Positions 1-6,702 of a stretch of 14,064 nucleotides of DNA are shown one piece after another. The notes beneath the pieces were generated by a model. It was not told the origin of the DNA and did no database searches. It saw only the letters and a program-made list of their open reading frames with translations. Source of the stretch: Coxiellaceae bacterium (GTDB taxonomy: Bacteria > Pseudomonadota > Gammaproteobacteria > Coxiellales > Coxiellaceae); NCBI GenBank assembly GCA_014238325.1, contig JABABH010000240.1, positions 1 through 14,064 on the forward strand. Reading direction: 5' to 3'. The translations under genes and the position numbers were made by a program. The stretch's first letter is position 1. Every line of letters starts with the position of its first letter.

Positions 1-25
1 GCGGGTTCGATTCCCGCCGCCTCCA
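1..25 (+). ncRNA. ssrA: 3' end of a tRNA-like RNA, probably tmRNA (partial)
   Basis: The window begins inside the T arm: stem 1-5 (GCGGG), loop 6-12 (TTCGATT), stem 13-17 (CCCGC). Seven acceptor-stem bases (18-24, CGCCTCC) and a discriminator A at 25 follow. A 5' half beginning GGAGGCG would pair with this. A G-rich acceptor start, discriminator A and this T arm resemble gammaproteobacterial tmRNA, the RNA that rescues stalled ribosomes. A tRNA cannot be excluded because the 5' part lies outside the window. The bases after A25 are CTC, so the 3' CCA is not encoded and would need to be added. The 3' ends of ssrA genes are common integration sites for islands, and accessory DNA follows here. 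Confidence 0.65.
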
Positions 26-153
26 CTCCTATCCCAGTGCTATGACCCCTGAGTTTTAAACCCGGATATGAAGAGCATTTGTCTGTGACGCTATTAAGTC
101 ACGTACCACCAACACACTATCAGCATCACGGAGAAATTCTATCTGTTACTGGT

Positions 154-234
154 ATATACCGCTCGCGACTGAAGATGCGAAGTGTGTTATTGCGAGCGGT
201 ATACCTTTCTTTTGATGGCTGGCGAAAAATAAAT
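154..234 (+). repeat. Palindromic interspersed repeat, copy 1 (81 bp)
   Basis: This 81-bp stretch recurs at 9949-10029 in the same orientation, with about 74 of 81 positions identical by eye. It contains a perfect 12-bp inverted repeat: tataccgctcgc at 155-166 pairs with gcgagcggtata at 192-203, leaving a 25-nt loop. The 3' part (gatggctggcgaaaaataaat) is outside the hairpin but is also conserved. The element could be a non-autonomous MITE-like or REP-like sequence. One frame stays open through both copies and gives related peptides (RSRLKMRS, then LLRAVYL or LLRAIYL, then GWRKIN). That resembles Rickettsia palindromic elements, although no gene function is supported here. Confidence 0.8.
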
Positions 235-259
235 GTTCGCTCAGCCACTTCAAAGAAAA

Positions 260-331
260 ATCGCGGTTTTCCCCTTAAGCATCCCCATCGCGATGAGTCA
301 CTTCAAGTGCATGCTTCGCATCTTGAAGTGG
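260..331. repeat. Nested inverted repeats next to the palindromic repeat
   Basis: A 9-bp perfect inverted repeat (cacttcaag 299-307, cttgaagtg 322-330) with a 14-nt loop follows a short palindrome (catcgcgatg, 287-296) and a pair atcgcg/cgcgat. The loop-side string cttcgcatctt is the reverse complement of part of the 154-234 repeat, so the two may belong to one composite element reaching about 356. No T-run follows, which argues against a simple intrinsic terminator. The open frame across 79-354 coincides with these repeats, lacks a ribosome binding site and resembles no protein I recognise, so I did not call a gene. The remainder of 26-449 shows nothing else. Confidence 0.5.
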
Positions 332-449
332 GATGGGTATATTTCGGCGCGTAGGATACAAATATGGTGTACTGCTTTACAATATGCTAAATTAAGGACC
401 ATCTAGTATCATCCTAATAGAAATTTCCGCGACCCTACACGGAGAAGCC

Positions 450-1138
450 ATGAGCAGCACATTTTACCAAAACATCCCTTATATTATTTCCTCTAACGTT
501 TCAAAAGAGCAATTGTTTCTGTCGAATCAGAAGAAACTGGATGAACAGGAAAAAGCCAAGAAATGGTTAGAGCAGCAACTCTATGCATGGATGAATAATA
601 GACACTACCAAAACTATTTCACTAAGTTTCTAGGCCCATACCCCATACAGAAGAAGAGAAGCGCAACTTCATCAAGGCCGCTGTTTCTCATCCAGGACAC
701 AAACAGCATGAAGCTTTAGGGAAGCTCATATCAGCGATCAAGCATGACCCAAACAATGTATGGAGACATCTTCTGCCTATTATAGAAAAAAAGGTTGCAC
801 GCAGCGTATGCTACGCGTGTCTAGCTGCTCTATTCCTATACCTCCTGGTACCACTACCTGTTCCGATAGTTTCTCTATGCTCCCTCATCATAGGAGTAGT
901 ACTCGCTATATTTTCATTCCTGGAGCTATTGACAGCAATGGGTATCGCAATCCCGTTTATGCAAAATACAATTCTCTATGCGGTTAACTATCGTCCTGCT
1001 AAAAATTGTGAGCATGCTTATCACACACTCTTTAACGCAGATGTCTCCATTGAAAATCCTGACAGTGATAAGCATCAAGCCTCTACAGATGAAAAGGAAA
1101 GCAATAGTTCCGAGCTTCAACTCCAATTAAAGTCCTAA
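450..1138 (+). pseudogene. Hypothetical membrane protein, frameshifted
   Basis: Translation starts at ATG 450 behind GGAG (441-444) and runs through a charged, helical N-terminus (QKKLDEQEKAKKWLEQQL) to about position 630. That frame then ends at 719 with a non-protein-like tail. The -1 frame is open from 626 to 1138 and continues smoothly as EEEKRNFIKAAVSHPG, a helical region, a long hydrophobic stretch (about 803-1000, two or more membrane helices rich in Leu, Val and Ile) and a polar acidic C-terminus ending LQLQLKS. The segment from 626 has no start codon with a ribosome binding site, so one gene of about 229 residues broken by a 1-nt deletion or 2-nt insertion at about 630-660 fits best. 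I do not recognise the family. The arrangement of a coiled N-terminus and a hydrophobic hairpin is seen in host-associated bacteria, but any effector role is speculation. Confidence 0.6.
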
Positions 1139-1160
1139 AAATTGTGTTCAAAGCTATCCT

Positions 1161-1202
1161 AACAGGGGTGACCATAGGCAGGATGTTAAGGTTCCCCCTG
1201 TT
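1161..1202 (+). terminator. Hairpin after the frameshifted gene, possible terminator
   Basis: The arms 1161-1173 (aacaggggtgacc) and 1190-1202 (ggttccccctgtt) pair with 11 Watson-Crick pairs, one G-T pair and one mismatch, around a 16-nt loop. The hairpin starts 22 nt after the stop codon at 1138. No T-run follows, so termination by the intrinsic mechanism is uncertain. Confidence 0.4.
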
Positions 1203-1216
1203 CCCCAAAACTTGGT

Positions 1217-1222
1217 TATAAT
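1217..1222 (+). promoter_or_regulatory. Candidate -10 element (TATAAT)
   Basis: A consensus TATAAT lies 127 nt upstream of the small gene starting at 1350, just after the hairpin at 1161-1202. No good -35 hexamer is seen at 16-18 nt spacing, so this is a weak promoter call resting on the -10 alone. Confidence 0.25.
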
Positions 1223-1349
1223 CTTTCCAGTTTCGGATGCGATACGGAAGCTTATCCATCCCTAAAAATATTTAAAGCACAGTTTAGAATAACGATATAT
1301 ACTGACGCTGATTTTATGACATAAATTTTTTAAAAGGAATAGAATACTT

Positions 1350-1511
1350 ATGCTCGAATCATGTAAGCAACTCTTCTTTCGGGCCTGTCAGGCAACACAG
1401 GAAGCGTCAGAGGGAACATCCTGCAGTAACGACCGTATTTGTGAGCGACTCGCAGTTGGTCAAGTAGTTCTCGGGCTACCCGATAGCCCCCAGACGTGCA
1501 ACCTCGTATGA
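1350..1511 (+). CDS. Small hypothetical protein, first part of a two-part unit
   Basis: The 53-residue frame starts MLESCKQLFF and ends with TGA at 1509-1511. It contains five cysteines (residues 5, 13, 25, 31 and 50). An A-rich AAAAGGAA sequence lies about 12 nt upstream of the ATG, a loose ribosome binding site. The stop overlaps the ATG at 1508 of the next frame as ATGA. Either the two frames are separate, translationally coupled genes, or they are one gene broken by a -1 shift near 1487-1508. I recognise no domain. It is supported mainly by the ribosome binding site and the tight overlap. Confidence 0.4.
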   Translation: MLESCKQLFFRACQATQEASEGTSCSNDRICERLAVGQVVLGLPDSPQTCNLV

Positions 1512-1990
1512 AACCTTATGGAGAAGAAGGGGCAAATTACAGTCCAGTTTCCAGCCTCATCCACTGGTGCTGTAATACTCTTTATGAAACTGTCACTACT
1601 GGTCTTGGAAATGTCACCTCAACGTTATTTGCGCTTAATACGACTCAACCCACAATAGAGCCTAGCACTAATACGACTCAACCCATCATAGAGCATGGAA
1701 TTCGACTAGCCAGAGAAGTGGGGACTCAAATAATACAGGCGGGAACTCAAGCCACAAGACAGGAAGCCCAACGACCAGAACAAGGCATCCAGCAACAACC
1801 TAGCTCTGACACAGACATAGCTCCTATCGTTTTCATAGGGATCATAGCAATAGGAATAGGAATAGGAATAGTAGGAATAGCTCTAAACTCACACTGTTTT
1901 CGAAAATTTAAACGTAGCAGAACCCCTCGCATTACAGACCTCGAAATTGGCGAGCCATTGCACCCACTACCATCACCTAGATTAAATTAA
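1508..1990 (+). CDS. Hypothetical single-pass membrane protein with Thr/Gln repeats
   Basis: From ATG 1508 the product is 160 residues; a GTG at 1496 would add four. The N-terminal half is polar and contains two copies of an 11-residue unit (NTTQP-x-IE). An alanine/glutamine-rich helical stretch follows (REVGTQIIQAGTQATRQEAQ), then one hydrophobic segment (IAPIVFIGIIAIGIGIGIVGIAL) and a basic tail (FRKFKRSR). This pattern predicts a single-pass protein with the short C-terminus in the cytoplasm. The membrane segment is encoded partly by a hexanucleotide repeat (about 1850-1880, unit ataggA), so length changes by slippage are possible. Neither start has a clear ribosome binding site, consistent with coupling to, or a frameshift from, the frame ending at 1511. 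No family is recognised. Confidence 0.5.
   Translation: MKPYGEEGANYSPVSSLIHWCCNTLYETVTTGLGNVTSTLFALNTTQPTIEPSTNTTQPIIEHGIRLAREVGTQIIQAGTQATRQEAQRPEQGIQQQPSSDTDIAPIVFIGIIAIGIGIGIVGIALNSHCFRKFKRSRTPRITDLEIGEPLHPLPSPRLN
1636..1693 (+). repeat. 33-bp tandem coding repeat (two units)
   Basis: A 25-nt segment at 1636-1660 (taatacgactcaaccca, then caatagag) recurs at 1669-1693 with two mismatches, a period of 33 nt, encoding the 11-residue repeat in the protein above. Confidence 0.75.
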
Positions 1991-2004
1991 ACCACGTGGT
2001 GGAA

Positions 2005-2031
2005 TCCCTCAGTGCTAGGGACACTGAGGGA
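2005..2031 (+). terminator. Strong 10-bp hairpin after the 1508-1990 gene
   Basis: The arms tccctcagtg (2005-2014) and cactgaggga (2022-2031) pair perfectly around a 7-nt loop, 15 nt after the stop codon. A separate 10-bp palindrome (accacgtggt, 1991-2000) lies just before it. Only tcgatcgtt follows, without a real T-run, so it may be a terminator, an RNA-stabilising stem or a protein site. Confidence 0.5.
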
Positions 2032-2390
2032 TCGATCGTTAACTCGTAGCATGCTCAATCATAGCTCAGCGCATGAGCCCTTTGATTTGAGATCTTAGAA
2101 TATCGACTTAAGCTTCATCCTTCTCGCGCTAGAAATAGGATAGCAATGCCGCAAGTTTGCTTAAATTTTGCACTACCGTCAATTGAACTTCAGTCTTAAC
2201 CCTAATCATGATCATATTAACCCCAACAGACCCCACCCAATACATTTGATATCATCAAGTTAGCATACAAGCTGCATGCTCACCGTCCGCACCATGGATT
2301 ATGAATCACGACCCACTATAATGACTACTATGGCAGCATACCTATTCATTCATAGCCCTATCACTAGAACATCCCTCTGATATTCTAAAT
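2032..2390. other. Intergenic region upstream of the transporter
   Basis: No credible gene is seen on either strand. A consensus -10 hexamer TATAAT is at 2317-2322, 69 nt before the transporter ATG, with only a poor -35 match (TGGATT). There is no obvious Shine-Dalgarno sequence before ATG 2391. Confidence 0.4.
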
Positions 2391-3599
2391 ATGACAAAAC
2401 TTAAAGATAACCTTCTACTCGTTTTATTATTCGCTGGATACGAAACAGCGATCTACTTATCCAATGATGCCTATTTACCTGCTGTTCCCATCATGACGCA
2501 AGAGTTGCATACGACCTACGCGGTTATGCAATTAGCCGTGGCGACTTGGTTTCTTGGCTCTGCCTTAGTGAATTTAATATTAGGACCACTCAGCGATAGA
2601 GTAGGACGACGGCCTATCTTGCTGGTAGGAGGACTGGTTTTTATTATCGTGACGGCTGGCTGCGCTTTAACCCATAATATCTATTCACTCTTGGTATTAC
2701 GACTGATTCAAGGTGCTACCATTCCTTCCATGATCGTGGCAAGCTATGCCACCGTTTATGATCTTTTTAATCGCGAGGAAGCCATTTATATCGGAGCCAT
2801 GATTGGCAGCCTGACGATACTATCTCCAGCCTTTGGCCCTTTAGCCGGCGCTATGCTATTGCATTTTAGCAACTGGCGCTGGATTTTTGGAGTATTAGCC
2901 GTGTGGGGCGTGCTGATGGTATTAGGATTATTCTTGAAAATGCCAGAAACAAAAACAATACGGGAAAAACAACCCTTCATGCGCACTATTCTGCAATATA
3001 AAAATATTATGCAGAATAAAACATTTATGTTGCTCAATGTCAGTGTCACAAGCTCAGTAGCTGGTCTGATTGTTTGGTTAACGGCAGGCCCATTTCTCGT
3101 GATCACGCATTTACACTATTCCACTTTTACTTTTGGCATCATGCAAGCCATGATATTCAGTACTAATATTATAGGCGCCCATGCCATAAAACCACTGATG
3201 AGCTGGATCCGCTTAAACACGATAGTCTGGTGTGGACTCACTTTATCACTGCTAGGGGAAGGCTATGCGCTGACTGCTATCCTATACTCAGCCTCCCTAT
3301 GGGATACCGTTATCGGGCTCATGTGTTTGGCCGGCGGCACCGGCATGGTATTTCCTATCCTCAATCGACTGGCCATTGAAGCAAGCGATGAACCCATGAG
3401 TGCCCGCGTCTCTATGAACTTTTGGTTAATGAGTCTAGCCGGTATATTGGGCAGTGTACTCATTAGTCGCGTCTACAATGGCGAATTATTTTCTTTTAAT
3501 ATTATCGTGTTTGTACTCAGCCTCATAGCCATGCTTGCCTATGCCGGAGAAACAATCATCCAGCGATGCCAGAACCATCGTTTGAAGGTAAGCTCATGA
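2391..3599 (+). CDS. MFS transporter, Bcr/CflA-like
   Basis: The 402-residue product has about 12 hydrophobic segments, the usual size for a major facilitator. The loop between helices 2 and 3 carries the signature motif A (GPLSDRVGRR, residues 65-74), which gates the transport cycle. The N-terminal NDAYLPAVPIM and the GNWRWIF-like segment (FSNWRWIFGVLAVWG) resemble the Bcr/CflA drug-exporter branch. It probably sits in the inner membrane and uses the proton gradient. Its stop codon overlaps the start of the biotin ligase gene (ATGA, 3596-3599), so the two are co-translated. This context makes biotin, a biotin precursor or an analogue a possible substrate, but that is inference from position only. 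No ribosome binding site is evident at ATG 2391. Confidence 0.85.
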   Translation: MTKLKDNLLLVLLFAGYETAIYLSNDAYLPAVPIMTQELHTTYAVMQLAVATWFLGSALVNLILGPLSDRVGRRPILLVGGLVFIIVTAGCALTHNIYSLLVLRLIQGATIPSMIVASYATVYDLFNREEAIYIGAMIGSLTILSPAFGPLAGAMLLHFSNWRWIFGVLAVWGVLMVLGLFLKMPETKTIREKQPFMRTILQYKNIMQNKTFMLLNVSVTSSVAGLIVWLTAGPFLVITHLHYSTFTFGIMQAMIFSTNIIGAHAIKPLMSWIRLNTIVWCGLTLSLLGEGYALTAILYSASLWDTVIGLMCLAGGTGMVFPILNRLAIEASDEPMSARVSMNFWLMSLAGILGSVLISRVYNGELFSFNIIVFVLSLIAMLAYAGETIIQRCQNHRLKVSS

Positions 3600-4399
3600 T
3601 AGCATTAAGCGCAAAAGACATTACCAACCACACAACGTTGAAAAAAAATAACCTTAAAATTTTTCAATCGATTCCCTCAACGCATGAATATCTCAAAGCA
3701 CATGCCCAACCTTCCCGAGATTGGCAAGGCTGCTTATCCGAAATGCAAACCCATGGGATTGGCAGGGGACGTCATCAAACTTGGCATTCTCCTTTTGGAG
3801 AGAATATTTATTTGTCTTTACTCTGCACTTTTAACCTCGGCCTCCAATCCATAAGCCCTTTCAGCTTAGTGATGGGGATTGTTGCCGCGCGTACCTTAGA
3901 AGCATGCTATTCTCTACCCACCCCTATTACCTTAAAATGGCCGAACGATGTATGGTGCAATCATCAAAAAATTGGGGGCATTTTGATAGAAACCCAAACC
4001 TATCAGCAGGATGCCTCTTCTGTTCTAATCAGCCTAGGTCTGAATATTAATATGACCCATGCCCCTGATGACGCGATCCAACAAAATTGGACATCGGTGC
4101 GATTACAAACCGGGAAATACCACGATAGGAACCCTTGTTGTCGCTTATTGATTCAGCAACTTGAGCAAGTCATCCCGCAATTCGAGGCTGAAGGTTTTCG
4201 ACCCTTTATGCCCGCTTGGAAAGATAAAGATGCCTTGATCGGCCAACCTATTCAAGTCAAACTAGGGGAGCGCGTAGTATCGGGAGAAGCCGATGGCGTG
4301 AATGAACAAGGGCAATTATGCCTGTATTTGCCTAATAGTCAAACCATTGCACTATCATCAGGTGAAACAAGGCTGCTAAAACAATCCGTCGGTAGTTGA
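3596..4399 (+). CDS. birA: Biotin-[acetyl-CoA-carboxylase] ligase, no DNA-binding domain
   Basis: The enzyme activates biotin with ATP to biotinyl-AMP and transfers it to a lysine of the carboxylase carrier protein (AccB). The biotin/ATP loop is GRGRHQTWHSPFGENIY (residues 56-72, catalytic Arg57/Arg59), followed by KWPNDVW (114-120) and QKIGGILIE (124-132, Lys125 equivalent to the E. coli active-site lysine). A small C-terminal SH3-like domain follows (about 220-265). At 267 residues it lacks the winged helix that lets E. coli BirA repress the bio operon, so it should be a pure ligase. I chose ATG 3596 because GAAGG lies 7 nt upstream and the start overlaps the transporter stop; an in-frame start at 3566 lies inside the transporter gene. 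The 3' end overlaps the convergent bioD gene by 61 nt. Confidence 0.93.
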   Translation: MIALSAKDITNHTTLKKNNLKIFQSIPSTHEYLKAHAQPSRDWQGCLSEMQTHGIGRGRHQTWHSPFGENIYLSLLCTFNLGLQSISPFSLVMGIVAARTLEACYSLPTPITLKWPNDVWCNHQKIGGILIETQTYQQDASSVLISLGLNINMTHAPDDAIQQNWTSVRLQTGKYHDRNPCCRLLIQQLEQVIPQFEAEGFRPFMPAWKDKDALIGQPIQVKLGERVVSGEADGVNEQGQLCLYLPNSQTIALSSGETRLLKQSVGS

Positions 4400-5046
4400 T
4401 TCGCAACATCAGCACCCTCGCTGATTGTGCCCAGATGGGGTGAAGCGAGCCAGGTCTTTAGGGTATTGATATTCTCAATAATCGCTGGGCTCTTGGCATC
4501 CAATATATTAGCTATCCATCCATAGATCGGTATTTGCATGGCACCTACAGCTTGCTCTGTTAAAATAGCATGATTTAAACAGCCTAAGCGTATTCCCACT
4601 ACCAAAATCACGGGTAATTTCAATGGCTGTACCACATGGGCCATCGTCTCCGTATCATTTAAAGGCACATGCCAACCCCCTACGCCTTCTACAATATAGA
4701 CATCAGCAGGATGTTCCTGCCAAATACCTTGCATCCAATGGATAATCCCTTGAGCTGATAAAGCTACCCCCTCATAAGCAGCCGCAATATGTGGTGCGAC
4801 CGGCGCTTCTAGCAAAAATGGATTCACTACAGCATAGGGCAGTTTTACAGACGCCGCTTGCTGTAGCATCAACGCATCCGTATTATAGCAAGCTCCATTT
4901 TTTTGATGAGCCCCGGATGCGACAGGTTTTAAGCCAATAGTCGAACATCCTCGCGCGTTAAAGTAGCTTAATAACCCTGCACTCATATAGGTTTTACCGA
5001 CTTCCGTATCTGTGCCTGTCACGAATAACGTGATCGATTGACTCAT
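4339..5046 (-). CDS. bioD: Dethiobiotin synthetase
   Basis: BioD closes the ureido ring of dethiobiotin from 7,8-diaminopelargonate, CO2 and ATP in the cytoplasm. The P-loop is GTDTEVGKT (residues 11-19). KPVASG (40-45), NPFLLEAPVAPHIAA (75-89), EGVGGW (120-125) and GIRLGCLNHA (151-160) all match the family. The 235-residue length is close to the usual 225. The start ATG at 5046 overlaps the bioC stop as ATGA, and MSQSITLFVTGTD aligns with the normal N-terminus. An in-frame start 30 nt upstream (5076) lies inside bioC and is less likely. It is the last gene of the bioH-bioC-bioD run and meets birA tail to tail. Confidence 0.94.
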   Translation of the reverse strand: MSQSITLFVTGTDTEVGKTYMSAGLLSYFNARGCSTIGLKPVASGAHQKNGACYNTDALMLQQAASVKLPYAVVNPFLLEAPVAPHIAAAYEGVALSAQGIIHWMQGIWQEHPADVYIVEGVGGWHVPLNDTETMAHVVQPLKLPVILVVGIRLGCLNHAILTEQAVGAMQIPIYGWIANILDAKSPAIIENINTLKTWLASPHLGTISEGADVANQLPTDCFSSLVSPDDSAMV

Positions 5047-5810
5047 CGCTTTCTCGCTATAAAAAATCCAATGCAATACGTTAACCCTGTCATATCGGGA
5101 TCATAAAAAAGTGCTCTGATAGAGCGCGGCATACTTATCCCCGATAGAGAACGATCCCTTTGCCATCGTGCATTCGCCCCTACTTTTTTAATCGACGTCA
5201 CAGCTGCTCTCAATGTATCGAATTTTTCATGAAACCTAAGCGATTTTGTCCACAACCACTCACATGAATGAGGCAAACTCGCTAACACCTGAGACCAGGT
5301 ATAAAAAGTATTCCTATAGGCCGTCTGAATTTCTGAAAAGGTACCTGATAAGGGCAAACTAAAAGCTATCAAGCCCTGCTGACTTAATGTCAACTCCATC
5401 CCTGACAAGCTTGCTGCTAAATTCAAACTCCATTGCAAAGCCATATTCGAAAATATCACATCAAATAGCATCGTTCTATCCCGACATAAAATCGGGATAT
5501 CGTCAAAATCAGCAAGGATAAAACTCGTCGTCCTATCACTATATTTCATGATCGCTTTATCCAGTAACCGATCCGCAAAATCTAAACCGTATAAATGACG
5601 ATAAGAAAAATGTCTCATCAATGAACCTATGCTCATACCCGTACCGCAACCGACATCTAAAATATCACGTTTTACCTTCCCCCATTGCTGTAGATCTTGA
5701 GCTAATAGATCGGCAATCGACTGCTGCAAGGACGCATACGCATCATAAGTATCAGTCGCTTGGTTAAAGGTATTTTTGAAATATTGCTTGGTGGGTAATG
5801 AATAAGGCAT
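5043..5810 (-). CDS. bioC: Malonyl-ACP O-methyltransferase
   Basis: BioC uses S-adenosylmethionine to methylate the free carboxyl of malonyl-ACP, disguising it so that fatty-acid synthesis can build the pimeloyl chain. The SAM-binding motif I is ILDVGCGTG (residues 50-58), and the N-terminal FNQATDTYDAYASLQ is the conserved BioC lead-in. The 255-residue length is normal. A G-rich AGGGGCGG precedes the ATG at 5810. The gene overlaps bioH by 47 nt upstream and bioD by 4 nt downstream, so all three are expected on one transcript. The middle (about 150-235) is less like the family than the N-terminal half, but gene order leaves little doubt. Confidence 0.9.
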   Translation of the reverse strand: MPYSLPTKQYFKNTFNQATDTYDAYASLQQSIADLLAQDLQQWGKVKRDILDVGCGTGMSIGSLMRHFSYRHLYGLDFADRLLDKAIMKYSDRTTSFILADFDDIPILCRDRTMLFDVIFSNMALQWSLNLAASLSGMELTLSQQGLIAFSLPLSGTFSEIQTAYRNTFYTWSQVLASLPHSCEWLWTKSLRFHEKFDTLRAAVTSIKKVGANARWQRDRSLSGISMPRSIRALFYDPDMTGLTYCIGFFIARKR

Positions 5811-6474
5811 GCCCCGCCCCTGGAATAATAGATAATTGAATGGAAGGATTTAAAGCCGTTAGGGCAGCACCCTCAACCGAAGTCACAGCATCTTCTGCAC
5901 CCAAGACATGCGTCACAGGCATCTTCAAACGCTGATAAGCCTCTCGCATATCGATAGTTGCTAATAAATGAAGCATAGTCATAGCATGGCCTTGATGATG
6001 AGAGATGGTCCATAAAGCTTCTTTTAAATATTGTCGTATATCCTGATGGGTATTCGGATAATTCACCCATTGCAAAAATCGACGTGAGAGCAATCGATCT
6101 CCTTGCTGCTCGGCCATCGACATCAACTGCTGGAACTGAGTAGCTGACATCCCTACCCATCCAGGCGTCGCTATAAACTTTGGGGTCACACCCACCAAGA
6201 CTAAGCGCGTCACTTTCTCCGGAAATCGATCAGCGAAACGTATGGCCATGAGTCCACCCAGTGACCAACCTACCAATTGTACGGGGCCTTTACACCGTTG
6301 ATTTAAAACGTCCGTCATACCGTCAATATTAGGAGCAGAGCAATCCGTTATATCCAAAAATAATGCATCAGGATAGCGCTCCATCCAAGCTGACCAAATA
6401 CCACGATGAAACCCCCACCCGGTTAAAAATATCAGATCCATGGATACAGGGGCATCAGATATAAGACGAGTCAT
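5764..6474 (-). CDS. bioH: Pimeloyl-ACP methyl ester carboxylesterase
   Basis: BioH removes the methyl group from pimeloyl-ACP methyl ester, ending chain elongation and releasing the precursor for BioF. It is an alpha/beta hydrolase of 236 residues. The oxyanion region is LTGWGFHRGIW (17-27), the nucleophile Ser71 is in GWSLGG (69-74), the acid is Asp195 in GAEDAV, and the base is His222 in GAGHALFITH. ATG 6474 has no clear Shine-Dalgarno sequence, and Met12 is a possible later start. The N-terminus is a little shorter than in E. coli BioH. The gene heads the bioH-bioC-bioD run and is separated from bioF by an inserted Rpn gene. Confidence 0.92.
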   Translation of the reverse strand: MTRLISDAPVSMDLIFLTGWGFHRGIWSAWMERYPDALFLDITDCSAPNIDGMTDVLNQRCKGPVQLVGWSLGGLMAIRFADRFPEKVTRLVLVGVTPKFIATPGWVGMSATQFQQLMSMAEQQGDRLLSRRFLQWVNYPNTHQDIRQYLKEALWTISHHQGHAMTMLHLLATIDMREAYQRLKMPVTHVLGAEDAVTSVEGAALTALNPSIQLSIIPGAGHALFITHQAIFQKYL

Positions 6475-6533
6475 TTCTAGTCGTCAAGCAATAATAGTGA
6501 TAACCAGAACCCACACCTGCCTGGACGCTGATC

Positions 6534-6545
6534 TTAGTATACTAA
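6534..6545 (-). promoter_or_regulatory. 12-bp palindrome over a possible -10, upstream of bioH
   Basis: The perfect palindrome ttagtatactaa lies 60 nt before the bioH ATG. On the minus strand it includes TATACT (6536-6541), a good -10 hexamer, but no convincing -35 is present. It may be a new promoter or operator serving the bioHCD fragment that was cut off from bioB-bioF. Confidence 0.3.
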
Positions 6546-6702
6546 TTGTAGGCATGCAAATTCGCACCATTCTACTGGGGCCAACCGCGACCGCCCCTTG
6601 GAAAGTGAAAATCGTGCGCCTCCGGCTTTTCAGACTATTAGACCCGAAGCCTAGCAAAGTACCGCTTGATTGGATGGCCGCTGACCGATAAGTCTCAATC
6701 TC

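Noticed and set aside
79..354. Open frame of 91 codons over the left repeats
   Set aside because: It coincides with the palindromic repeat and nested inverted repeats, has no ribosome binding site, and part of it recurs in another non-genic copy.
1636..1680. TAATACGACTCA resembles the core of the phage T7 promoter, twice
   Set aside because: The match stops after 12 nt, it lies in a coding tandem repeat, and no T7-like polymerase gene is seen.
5873..6160. 95-codon minus-strand frame inside bioH
   Set aside because: It lies wholly within bioH in another frame and shows no protein features.
6577..6597. Hairpin ggggc/gcccc as a terminator
   Set aside because: The stem is only 5 bp with an 11-nt loop and no T-run.
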